Of a stretch of 12,158 nt of DNA, positions 1 through 8,396 are shown in pieces. The notes under the pieces were generated by a model. The model was not told the origin of the DNA. It did not search any database and was given only the letters and a program-made list of their open reading frames with translations. Numbering within the stretch: position 1 is the first letter of the stretch; each line of letters starts with the position of its first letter. The translations under genes were made by a program, and so were the position numbers. Origin of the DNA: PNOJ01 sp016706845 (GTDB lineage: Bacteria > Krumholzibacteriota > Krumholzibacteriia > LZORAL124-64-63); NCBI GenBank assembly GCA_016706845.1, contig JADJIV010000046.1:1-12158 (forward strand), read 5' to 3'.

Positions 1-291
1 ACACGCCTCGTCGGTGAAGTCGCGGGTCTCCAGCAGCTTCTGGCCGCCGGCCGAGGTCGCGGTCAGGCCCGGGGCGTAGCCGTCGACGCCGGTGTCGAGG
101 ATCGCGATGACGACGCCGCGGCCGTCCCAGGTCGGATGGGCGGCCCGCCAGGCGACGGCGCCGATGTCGTCCGAGGGCAGGTACGGCCAGGGGTCGCGGG
201 GGCGCTCCGCCGCGGCGGCCATCGTCGCCAGCAGGGCCAAAATCGCCAGGATGACGATCGGAGCACTCCGGCTCGCCACGGTTGCCTTCAT
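1..291 (-). CDS. Secreted S8 (subtilisin-like) serine protease, N-terminal part
   Basis: This is the first 97 codons of a gene that runs off the left edge. Reading leftward from the ATG at 291-289, the product begins with a signal peptide: a short basic start (MKATVASRS), a hydrophobic core (about residues 11-24) and an Ala-rich cleavage region ending near residue 28. The catalytic-Asp motif of the subtilase family follows as VIAILDTGVDG, with the likely catalytic Asp at residue 66. The His and Ser motifs would lie beyond the edge. A strong Shine-Dalgarno (GGAGG) sits about 7 bases before the ATG and fixes the start. The protein is probably exported and acts outside the cytoplasm as an endopeptidase; the substrate is unknown. 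It is divergent from the trans-sulfuration gene at 452 and has its own promoter at 353-381. Confidence 0.85.
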   Translation of the reverse strand, partial: MKATVASRSAPIVILAILALLATMAAAAERPRDPWPYLPSDDIGAVAWRAAHPTWDGRGVVIAILDTGVDGYAPGLTATSAGGQKLLETRDFTDEAC

Positions 292-329
292 CACGGAACC
301 TCCAGAAAATACGTGGACTTTCGAGGATC

Positions 330-357
330 TTGCCATCGAGGGCGGGGGGCCTATTAT
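330..357 (+). promoter_or_regulatory. Sigma70-like promoter for the trans-sulfuration gene
   Basis: TTGCCA (330-335), a 16-base spacer and TATTAT (352-357) match a sigma70 promoter pointing right. Transcription would start near 364, giving a leader of about 88 bases before the ATG at 452. The -10 lies inside the 11-base palindrome CCTATTATAGG (350-360), which supplies the -10 for both strands. Only one of the two promoters could hold an open complex at a time. Confidence 0.55.
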
Positions 358-381
358 AGGGAGGCGCCGGTTCCCCGACAA
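353..381 (-). promoter_or_regulatory. Sigma70-like promoter for the S8 protease gene
   Basis: Read on the minus strand, TTGTCG (381-376), a 17-base spacer and a perfect TATAAT (358-353) form a good sigma70-type promoter. Transcription would start near 346, giving a leader of about 55 bases before the protease ATG at 291. The -10 hexamer overlaps the -10 of the opposite promoter. The -35 lies in the loop of the inverted repeat at 366-393. Assigned from consensus match and position only. Confidence 0.55.
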
Positions 382-393
382 GGCGGAACCGGC
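366..393. repeat. Perfect 9-bp inverted repeat in the divergent promoter region
   Basis: GCCGGTTCC (366-374) and GGAACCGGC (385-393) are exact reverse complements separated by 10 bases. The arms flank the -35 of the leftward promoter. They also lie at the very 5' end of the predicted rightward transcript. The repeat could be an operator controlling both genes, or an RNA hairpin in the leader of the trans-sulfuration mRNA. I do not recognise it as a known riboswitch. Confidence 0.6.
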
Positions 394-451
394 CCCGATT
401 TCCGAGTGTTGGATCCAGGATCCGCAGCTGCAGTCCCCGAAAGGAAACTCC

Positions 452-1639
452 ATGCACGACCTCGACAAGATGGGCATGCACACCAAGGTGGTCCACGCCG
501 GCCAGCAGGCCGATCCCGTGACCGGGGCCGTGTCGATCCCGATCTACCAGTCGTCCACCTTCCGCTTCCGCGACGCCGACGAGGGCGCCGACCGCTTCGC
601 CGGCCGCGATCCGGGCCACATCTACACGCGCCTCGGCAACCCGACCACCGACCACCTCGAGGAGGCGATCGCCCTGATGGAGGGCGGCTGCGGCGCGCTG
701 GGCGCGGCCTCGGGCATGGCCGCGGTCAACACCGTCTACTTCGCGCTGCTGGGCCAGGGCGCCCACGTCGTGGCGACCGAGTCGCTGTACGGCCCGTCGC
801 GCATGGTGCTGGAGACCGAGTACAAGCGCTACGGCGTGAGCGCGACCTTCGTCGACTCGTCCGACGCCCGCAACGTGGCCGCGGCGATGCGCCCCGAGAC
901 GAAGCTGGTCTACCTCGAGACCCCCTCGAACCCCACGCTGAAGCTGACCGACATCCGCGCCTGCGCCGAGATCGCGCACCGGGGCGGCGCCCTGCTGTGC
1001 GTGGACAACACCTTCTGCTCGCCCCTGCTGCAGCGGCCGCTGGAGATGGGCGCGGACATCGTCCTGCACTCGATGACCAAGTTCATCAACGGCCACACCG
1101 ACGTGGTGGCGGGCATCGTCACCGCCCGCGACCCCGAGCTGTTCCGCCGCCTCGCCAAGGTCCACAAGAACATGGGCGGCACCATGGACCCCCACCAGGC
1201 GTGGCTGGTGCTGCGCGGCCTGCGCACGCTGGCCCTGCGCATGGAGAAGGCCCAGGCCAACTCCAGGATCCTGGCCCCGTTCCTGGAGAACCACCCGAAG
1301 GTCGCCTGGGTGCGCTACCCCGGCCTGGAGAGCCACCCCCAGCACGCCCTGGCCGCATCGCAGATGGACGGGCCCGGCGCGGTCATTTCCTTCGGCGTGC
1401 GCGGCGGCCTGGAGGCCGGCAAGACGGTCATCAACAACGTGCAGATCCCGACCCTGGCGGTGAGCCTGGGCGGCATCGAGTCCCTGATCGAACACCCGGC
1501 TTCGATGACCCACGCGGGGATCCCTCAGGCCGAGCGCAAAGCGGCCGATATCACCGATGATCTGGTACGGCTGGCCGTCGGCTGCGAGGACGCGGCCGAC
1601 CTGCAGGCCGACCTGGAGCGTGCCCTGGACATGATCTAG
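452..1639 (+). CDS. Trans-sulfuration family PLP enzyme (cystathionine gamma-synthase / methionine gamma-lyase type)
   Basis: This 395-residue protein has the usual length for the Cys/Met metabolism PLP-dependent family, which carries out gamma-replacement or gamma/beta-elimination on sulfur amino acids in the cytoplasm. Visible landmarks are YTRLGNPT at 58-65 (Tyr and Arg that contact PLP phosphate from the partner subunit), SGMAA at 88-92, LYG at 112-114 (ring-stacking Tyr113), VDNTF at 184-188 (Asp185 to the pyridine nitrogen) and HSMTKFINGH with the PLP-binding lysine at 210. SLGGIESLIEHPASMTH near 338-354 is the substrate-carboxylate region. The cysteine after LYG that marks classical methionine gamma-lyases is Pro115 here. 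That weakens a lyase call, but sequence alone does not separate synthase, lyase and sulfhydrylase. The start at 452 is preferred because AAGGAAA lies 6 bases upstream and the conserved part begins there; the frame stays open further upstream without similarity. Confidence 0.9.
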   Translation: MHDLDKMGMHTKVVHAGQQADPVTGAVSIPIYQSSTFRFRDADEGADRFAGRDPGHIYTRLGNPTTDHLEEAIALMEGGCGALGAASGMAAVNTVYFALLGQGAHVVATESLYGPSRMVLETEYKRYGVSATFVDSSDARNVAAAMRPETKLVYLETPSNPTLKLTDIRACAEIAHRGGALLCVDNTFCSPLLQRPLEMGADIVLHSMTKFINGHTDVVAGIVTARDPELFRRLAKVHKNMGGTMDPHQAWLVLRGLRTLALRMEKAQANSRILAPFLENHPKVAWVRYPGLESHPQHALAASQMDGPGAVISFGVRGGLEAGKTVINNVQIPTLAVSLGGIESLIEHPASMTHAGIPQAERKAADITDDLVRLAVGCEDAADLQADLERALDMI

Positions 1640-1640
1640 C

Positions 1641-1677
1641 GCCGCGGCGGGGGGGGGCTTGTCCCCCCCGGCGCGGC
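1641..1677 (+). other. GC hairpin between the trans-sulfuration and RelA/SpoT-like genes
   Basis: Just after the stop at 1639, seven G (1651-1657) can pair with seven C (1663-1669) around a 5-base loop. With small bulges the stem extends outward through GCCGC (1641-1645) and GCGGC (1673-1677). No T-run follows, so it is not a standard intrinsic terminator. It may slow polymerase, protect an mRNA end or weaken read-through into the next gene, which starts 17 bases later. Confidence 0.4.
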
Positions 1678-1693
1678 CGGGAAAGCGGGCCGG

Positions 1694-3004
1694 ATGTACG
1701 AGCGCTGGGTCGATGCCACGCACCTCTCGACCCGCAACGACGGCGACCCCTGGGCGGTGGACTACACGGCCCACCCCCTGCTCGACCCGGCCTTCACCCA
1801 GCGCCCCACGCGCGTCGGCCGCTTCTTCCACGAGATGTCCCGCCGCATCGAGCACGACGACGCGGCCTACCGCGACGAGATCCACCGCCTGCTCAACCCG
1901 CCCGGCACGCCGCCCGGCCAGGGCTACGGGGCCGTCGACCTGGTGAGGTCGATGACCGAGGCCGACGCCTACGTGCGCGACCTCGTGGCCCTGTTGCCGG
2001 CGCCGTCGCAGGCCCTCGTGCGCCCGCAAGCCACCGTGACCGCCTGCAACGACCTGCGCACGCTCATGTCGCTGCTGTTCAGCCGCGAGGACCCGCGCAT
2101 CCGCTTCGAGTCCCAGCGCAAGCTCTACCTGGCGAAGCTCCTGCTGGACATCGACCACTCGCGCCACATCCAGAAGGGCCCGCGCCACAAGGCCTACATC
2201 GAGCACCTGCTGCGCGAGGGGCTGTGGAAGCACGCCGTGGACACCAACACGGTGGAGATCGGCTTCGAGCTGGGGCCCGACGGGGAGTCGATCCGCTACA
2301 ACCTGCGCCCCCAGCCCGGCCAGGAGCGCTGGCAGTTCCGCTCGATGTTCCTGGAGCTGGAGGCGGGCGGCCGCCGCGTGGCGCTGGACGTGCTGTACTA
2401 CAACTGCCGCTTCAAGCGCACGGTGACCCCGATCTCCTACGAGATCGTCGACGGCAGCCACCGCGTCATCGAGCGCCGCCGCTGGGACGCCCAGGACCAG
2501 GACAGCAGCGGCTCGATCCTCTCGAAGATGATCCGCAAGGGGATCAACGACCCCGACGCGATCACCGACCTGCTCGGCGCGATGTTCATCGTCCACGACG
2601 AGGACGCGGTGGTCGAGCTGCTGACGCTGCTCAACGACGTCCTGGGCAACCCCGTCGCCTGGCGCAACATCACCGACACGATCGGCTTCGCCGGCGACCG
2701 CCGCCGCCTGAACCGCCACAGCGGCCAGGGCTACAAGGTCTACAAGGGGGATCTCGACGTCCTGCACCCCAACGACGAGCCCGGCCTGCCGCCCTACCGG
2801 TTCCCGGTGGAGATCCAGATCTACACGCTCGAGGGGTTCCTGCGCACCGTCCACGGGGCCCACGACGCCAACCACCTGGCCCTGAAGCTGCGCCAGTTCC
2901 TGCACGGGCTGGTGCCCTACGCGTTCCCGCGCGCCGTCTACGGCGACCAGTGGCTGCACCTGGGCGGGCCGAACGGGAACGGGCACAAAACGACCGGCCT
3001 CTAG
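1694..3004 (+). CDS. Protein with divergent RelA/SpoT-like nucleotidyltransferase domain
   Basis: This 436-residue soluble protein has no signal peptide or membrane segment. The N-terminal half (about 1-240) is not recognised; it is rich in charged helices. The C-terminal half resembles the RelA/SpoT synthetase fold: SILSKMIRKG at 274-283 (like the S-I-x-x-K motif), ITDLLGAMFIV at 290-300 (the D-L-x-G-x-R motif, with Met where Arg is usual), GYKVYKG at 346-352 (where GY-x-x-x-H occurs in the family) and PVEIQIYT at 371-378 (the E-x-Q-I-R-T motif, Tyr for Arg). Both acidic positions expected to bind metal (Asp292, Glu373) are kept. In known relatives the domain transfers pyrophosphate to GTP or GDP; the substitutions leave activity open, and another nucleotide or tRNA substrate is possible. 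The start at 1694 has only a weak ribosome site. The gene is 54 bases after the trans-sulfuration gene on the same strand and ends within a shared CTAG with mqnC. Confidence 0.6.
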   Translation: MYERWVDATHLSTRNDGDPWAVDYTAHPLLDPAFTQRPTRVGRFFHEMSRRIEHDDAAYRDEIHRLLNPPGTPPGQGYGAVDLVRSMTEADAYVRDLVALLPAPSQALVRPQATVTACNDLRTLMSLLFSREDPRIRFESQRKLYLAKLLLDIDHSRHIQKGPRHKAYIEHLLREGLWKHAVDTNTVEIGFELGPDGESIRYNLRPQPGQERWQFRSMFLELEAGGRRVALDVLYYNCRFKRTVTPISYEIVDGSHRVIERRRWDAQDQDSSGSILSKMIRKGINDPDAITDLLGAMFIVHDEDAVVELLTLLNDVLGNPVAWRNITDTIGFAGDRRRLNRHSGQGYKVYKGDLDVLHPNDEPGLPPYRFPVEIQIYTLEGFLRTVHGAHDANHLALKLRQFLHGLVPYAFPRAVYGDQWLHLGGPNGNGHKTTGL

Positions 3005-4161
3005 TCGCCGCCGATCATCCTCAGCACACGGTAGCCGTTGTCGCGCTGGGCGGGAGTGAACCCGGCGCCCCGGATCATCTCCTGCAGGTCGCGCTGGGCC
3101 AGGGGGTGGGTGGTGCCGGCGGCCGACACGACGCTCTCCTCCATCATCGTCGAGCCGAGGTCGTTGGCCCCGAACAGCAGCGTCAGCTGGCCGACGCTCT
3201 TGCCCTGGGTGACCCACGAGGCCTGGATGTTGGTGAAGTTGTCCAGGGCGATGCGCGCGATCGCCAGCGTGCGCAGGTAGTCCTGGGCGCCCAGGTAGCC
3301 GCGGGCCTCGACCTGCGCCATGAGCTCGGGCTTCTCCGCCAGCGGGGTGCGGCCGCTCTGGAAGGTCCAGGGGATGAACGCGGTGTAGCCGCCGGTGCGG
3401 TCCTGGCTCTCGCGCAGGCGCAGCAGGTGCTCGATGCGCTCGGGGTAGGTCTCGACGTGGGCGAACATCATCGTGGCGGTGGTGGGCAGGCCCAGGTAGT
3501 GGGCCTCCTCCATGATCTCGATCCACTCCCGCGCGGTGGTCTTCTTCGGCGCCAGCAGCGCGCGGACGCGGTCGTTGAGGATCTCGGCGCCGCCGCCGGG
3601 GATCGAGTCCAGGCCGGCGGCCTGCAGCCGGCGGGTCACCTCGAGGGTGGGCAGCTTCGAGACCCTGGCGAAGTGCTGGATCTCGTTGGGCGAGAAGCCG
3701 TGGATCCACAGGGACGGGAACTCCGACTTCAGGGCCGCGAGCATCGCCTCGTAGGTCTCGATCTTCTCGTTGGGATGGTGGCCGCCCTGCAGCAGGATCT
3801 GGGAGCCGCCGGCGTCGAAGACCGAGCGCACCTTGGCGCGGATCTCGTCCAGCGACAGCCAGTAGGCGTCGCCGTCGCCCTTGTGGCGGTTGAAGGCGCA
3901 GAACTCGCAGTCCACGTAGCAGAGGTTCGTGTAGGTGACGTTGCGGTCCACGACGTAGGTGACCAGTTCGGGGTCGCAGCGCTGCAGGCGCAGCGCGTGG
4001 GCGGTGCGGCCCAGGTCGTGCAGGGCCGCCTCCTCGAACATCAGCAGCAGCTCGCCGCCGGTCAGGCGGCGCGTCAGCGCCTCGGCGAGCAGTTCCAGGA
4101 CCACGGGCGAGGAACTGCGCGGCAGCGTGTAGGTCTCGACCGGGGCCGGGCGGCTGGACAT
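3001..4161 (-). CDS. mqnC: Dehypoxanthine futalosine cyclase (cyclic dehypoxanthinyl futalosine synthase), MqnC
   Basis: This 386-residue radical SAM enzyme closes the ring of dehypoxanthine futalosine to the cyclic intermediate of the futalosine menaquinone pathway. The iron-sulfur motif C-x3-C-x2-C is CYVDCEFC at 81-88, preceded by VTYTNL, the usual MqnC/MqnE/CofH-type context. Other family landmarks are LQGGHHP at 124-130, IHGFSPNEI at 153-161, SIPGGGAEI at 186-194 and SWVTQGKSVGQ near 315-325. The length is normal. IPGGGAEI and the Leu-Gln-Gly-Gly motif fit MqnC better than MqnE, which acts one step earlier with a related fold. The ATG at 4161 has AGGGAG about 8 bases upstream and lies 11 bases after the mqnA stop, so it is the last gene of the leftward operon. 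Its TAG shares CTAG (3001-3004) with the convergent gene's stop. Confidence 0.92.
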   Translation of the reverse strand: MSSRPAPVETYTLPRSSSPVVLELLAEALTRRLTGGELLLMFEEAALHDLGRTAHALRLQRCDPELVTYVVDRNVTYTNLCYVDCEFCAFNRHKGDGDAYWLSLDEIRAKVRSVFDAGGSQILLQGGHHPNEKIETYEAMLAALKSEFPSLWIHGFSPNEIQHFARVSKLPTLEVTRRLQAAGLDSIPGGGAEILNDRVRALLAPKKTTAREWIEIMEEAHYLGLPTTATMMFAHVETYPERIEHLLRLRESQDRTGGYTAFIPWTFQSGRTPLAEKPELMAQVEARGYLGAQDYLRTLAIARIALDNFTNIQASWVTQGKSVGQLTLLFGANDLGSTMMEESVVSAAGTTHPLAQRDLQEMIRGAGFTPAQRDNGYRVLRMIGGD

Positions 4162-4172
4162 CGGGGTCTCCC

Positions 4173-5027
4173 TCACTCCGCGCAAATCGGGTCCGCATCG
4201 CGCCCCGGGGGCACGATCTGGTGGCGAACGCACAGGGTATGAAAACGGTGCAGGCCCGCCAGCTCCGCCTCGCCCAGCCGGTAGCACATCGAGCGGCGGA
4301 AATAGGCCGCGAACGCAGCCGCGGAGCACTCCCCGCCCGGCCCCAGGCGCCCTTCGGCGACCGCGCGGGCGGCGAGACGGTCGAGGCGCGTCAGGCCGAC
4401 GTCGCGGGCCTCGCGCAGCAGGGCGACGAGCCCGTCGCGCTCGGCCGCCTGCGCGCGCGCCGCGAACCCCCGGCCCAGGACCCAGACGGCGAAGACGAAG
4501 GGCAGGCCCGTCATCTGGCGCCAGGTCTCGCCCAGGTCCACGATGTGGACGTCGTCGCGCCCCTCGTCGCGGAAGCGCTTCTCGGCGGCGAAGCAGCGGT
4601 CGCCGATGACCAGGGCCGCCTCGTGCTCGTCCAGCAGGGTCTCGACCTGCGGCACGTCGACCCGGAAGTCCGGCTGCACGCCGTAGAGGTCGGCGAACAG
4701 GATGCGCAGCAGGGCCACCGAGGTGCGCGAGCCGCGGTCCACGACCACGTCGGCGATCTCCGTCGGCGGCACCCGCGAGAAGAGCTTCACGCTGTCGACG
4801 GGGCCGTGGGTGGCCAGGGCCACGCCGGGCACGATCGCGGCGCCCGCCCCGCGGAACCACTCGACCACCGGGATCAGGGCCGCGTCGGCCTCGTCGGCGT
4901 GCAGCAGCTCGGGCAGGTCGCTGGGCACGGCGCTGGTCAGCCGGACGCGATCGGGCGCCAGCTCCGCGAGGGCGTCGATCAGGGGCCAGGTGTTCAGGAA
5001 GGAGACGGCGGCGATGCGGTAGGTCAC
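4173..5027 (-). CDS. mqnA: Chorismate dehydratase, MqnA
   Basis: This 284-residue protein of the MqnA/MqnD periplasmic-binding-like fold is predicted to convert chorismate to 3-[(1-carboxyvinyl)oxy]benzoate, the first step of the futalosine menaquinone route. The N-terminus (M)TYRIAAVSFLNTWPL is typical. Later landmarks are SAVPSDLPELL at about 32-42, ALIPVVEW near 50-57, LATHGPVDSVKLFSR at about 71-85, DRGSRTSVALLRIL at 97-110 and ALVIGDRCF further on. The family length is 270-290. I chose the GTG at 5027: homology begins there and it forms a 4-base GTGA overlap with the glycosyltransferase stop at 5024. A longer in-frame GTG at 5081 would add 18 residues unlike the family. With mqnC directly downstream, two steps of the pathway are linked here. 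mqnB, mqnD and mqnE are not in the window. Confidence 0.9.
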   Translation of the reverse strand: MTYRIAAVSFLNTWPLIDALAELAPDRVRLTSAVPSDLPELLHADEADAALIPVVEWFRGAGAAIVPGVALATHGPVDSVKLFSRVPPTEIADVVVDRGSRTSVALLRILFADLYGVQPDFRVDVPQVETLLDEHEAALVIGDRCFAAEKRFRDEGRDDVHIVDLGETWRQMTGLPFVFAVWVLGRGFAARAQAAERDGLVALLREARDVGLTRLDRLAARAVAEGRLGPGGECSAAAFAAYFRRSMCYRLGEAELAGLHRFHTLCVRHQIVPPGRDADPICAE

Positions 5028-6245
5028 TGGTCTTTCGGGAGAGGGCGCCGGCGGCAGGGCCGCCCACCCGGGGTAGTCCACCCAGGCGCTGCGACACCCC
5101 GAACGGATACCCCGCGACCAGCGCCAGGCCGCCGGCGCGCAGGCGCTCCCTGCGCTGCGGGTCGGCCAGCAGCGCGATCGCGGCGGCCAGGGCGATCGGG
5201 TCGCCGGGCGCGACGAGCAGGCCGCTCTCGCCGTCGACGATCACCTCGCGCACGCCGGCGATGTCCGTGCCCACGACGGGCGCGCCCGCGGCCAGGGCTT
5301 CCAGCAGGACCAGCGGCAGGCCCTCCCACAGCGAAGGCAGGGCGAACACGTCGGCCGCCTGCAGCACGCGGGCGAAGTCCCCGATGTTGCCCGGGAACTG
5401 CACGGCGTCGCCCAGGCCGAGGCGCGCGCTCAGCGCCTCGTGGTCGGGGCGCAGGGGACCGTCGCCGGCGATCACCAGGCGGAAGGGCAGACCGATCGCG
5501 CGCAAGCGCGCGGCCGCCTCGATGAGGGCGGCGAAGTTCTTCTGCTCGCAGTGCCGGCCCGCGGCCATCACCAGCAAGTCGCCGGGCGCGGCGCCGAAGC
5601 GGGCGCGGACCGCCGCCCGGGCGGCCGCATCCAGCGGCGCGGGTTCGGCCACGCCGTTGGGCACCGCGACCAGGCGGCCGGCCTCGCGGGGGCCGGCGCC
5701 CAGATCCTCCAGCAGCGAGACGGCCACCGCCTCGGAGACGGCGACCACCGCGGCGCAGCGCCGCAGCATCAGGCGGTAGGCCAGGCGGCGCAGGCGCGCG
5801 CGCAGCGGGTGGTCGGCGTTCCCGTAGTCGAACTCGCGGTTGTTGTGGACCGTGGCGATCACCGCGCAGCGCCCGCGCAGGGCCAGCAGCAGACCCCAGA
5901 AGTTCGCCCCGGGCAGGTGCGACTGCACGACCTGCACGCCGTCGCGCGCCAGTTGGCGGGACAGCAGCCGCTCGCCGCGCCACAACGAGGCGGCGAAGCG
6001 CACGGGGTTGTGCACCGAAGCGCGGGAGAAACCGAGGTAGCGCACGTGGACGCCGGAGTCGATCGCCCCGGACAGGGGTCCCGGTCCCGTCATGACGAAC
6101 AGGTGGGAGGCGTCGCCGGCGGCGGCGCGGGCGTTGGCGATCTGGACGGCGAGGCGCTCGGCCCCGCCCATCTCCAGAGCCTCGACGAGCTGGGCGACGA
6201 CGAGCCCGGATGCCGCAGGTTCGCTGCGGCCGTTCGCGGCGCCCA

Positions 6246-6246
<1 letters not shown>
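5024..6246 (-). CDS. GT4-type glycosyltransferase with a C-terminal frameshift
   Basis: This GT-B glycosyltransferase of about 400 residues would use a nucleotide-sugar donor, probably at the inner membrane face in glycoconjugate or polysaccharide synthesis. The N-terminal domain shows LVVAQLVEALEMGGAERLA (residues 15-33) and VVQSHLPGANFWG (106-118). The hinge and donor domain show VPNGV (195-199), MAAGRHCEQKNF (227-238), VIAGDGPL (258-265) and LPSLWEGLPLVLLEALAAG (303-321), which holds the E-x7-E motif (Glu308, Glu316). The start ATG (6246-6244) overlaps the upstream stop as TGATG. The frame is convincing to about Ser385 (5092). Beyond that it stays open through mqnA and mqnC in a meaningless frame. 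A one-base change between about 5092 and 5030 would bring it to the TGA at 5026-5024, which overlaps the mqnA start. The true last 20 or so residues are therefore uncertain; a sequencing indel is the simplest cause. Confidence 0.85.
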
Positions 6247-8144
<1,898 letters not shown>

Positions 8145-8181
8145 CTTCCAGGGGTGCGGAGGTTCCGCCGAATTGAACAGC

Positions 8182-8262
8182 CGGCAGGCAGAATGTATTG
8201 GATCATTCGGCAGGCAACAACAAATTGCTTGCAGCTCCAATGCTGATAAAGGACGGCAGGCA
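8182..8262. repeat. Three direct copies of CGGCAGGCA in the operon leader
   Basis: Exact copies lie at 8182-8190, 8208-8216 and 8254-8262, with 26 and 46 bases between starts. The first and third extend to a tenth base (G). All are in the untranslated leader of the AAA-SPOR gene, where the transcript would read TGCCTGCCG. Function is unknown; protein-binding sites or a chance repeat in GC-rich DNA are both possible. Confidence 0.6.
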
Positions 8263-8302
8263 GTACGTTCCACCCCAGGTCACTCCCACCGAACGCGAAC
8301 AA

Positions 8303-8312
8303 GTGACGTCAC
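8303..8312. promoter_or_regulatory. 10-bp palindrome GTGACGTCAC
   Basis: This perfect palindrome lies about 30 bases downstream of the predicted start of the leftward operon transcript, a position where a dimeric repressor could block elongation. The assignment rests on symmetry and place only. Confidence 0.25.
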
Positions 8313-8347
8313 AGTCGTGGCCTGACAGGATCTGACGCCATAACCAT

Positions 8348-8376
8348 ATATAATATCAATACAATACGGACGGCAA
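8348..8376 (-). promoter_or_regulatory. Possible promoter for the AAA-SPOR / glycosyltransferase / mqnAC operon
   Basis: On the minus strand, TTGCCG (8376-8371), a 17-base spacer and TTATAT (8353-8348) form a moderate sigma70 match. It sits in the only strongly AT-rich stretch of the window (about 8341-8366). Transcription would start near 8341, giving a leader of about 200 bases before the ATG at 8144. An alternative TATTAT (8355-8350) and a TATAAT on the opposite strand (8349-8354) make the exact hexamers uncertain. Confidence 0.4.
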
Positions 8377-8379
8377 CCC

Positions 8380-8395
8380 TGAGGCGATCACCTCA
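8380..8395. promoter_or_regulatory. Near-perfect 16-bp palindrome, possible operator
   Basis: TGAGGCGATCACCTCA is symmetric at 14 of 16 positions. It lies directly upstream of the possible -35 of the AAA-SPOR operon and one base after the methyltransferase stop. As RNA it could fold into a 6-bp stem with a GATC loop, but no T-run follows, so an operator is more likely than a terminator. Confidence 0.35.
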
Positions 8396-8396
8396 A

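Noticed and set aside
92..451. In-frame extension of the trans-sulfuration gene to an upstream start at 92
   Set aside because: It crosses the opposite-strand protease start and both promoters, shows no family similarity, and a good ribosome site supports the ATG at 452.
364..451. SAM-sensing riboswitch in the leader of the sulfur enzyme gene
   Set aside because: The gene function would fit, but I cannot find the core of any SAM or SAH riboswitch class; only the simple inverted repeat is evident. A covariance-model search would settle it.
2224..4242. Plus-strand open frame of 672 codons rich in Arg, Gly, Pro and Ala
   Set aside because: GC-rich shadow over the RelA/SpoT-like gene and antisense to mqnC, with no domain signal.
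4221..5525. Plus-strand open frame antisense to mqnA and the glycosyltransferase
   Set aside because: Low-complexity shadow composition; both opposite-strand genes have clear families.
8145..8273. 43-codon N-terminal extension of the AAA-SPOR protein
   Set aside because: It lies in lower-GC repeat-bearing intergenic DNA, is Cys-rich and unlike the family; homology starts at the Met pair at 8144/8141.
8349..8354. Plus-strand TATAAT as a rightward promoter
   Set aside because: No good -35 lies 16-18 bases upstream and there is no plus-strand gene downstream.
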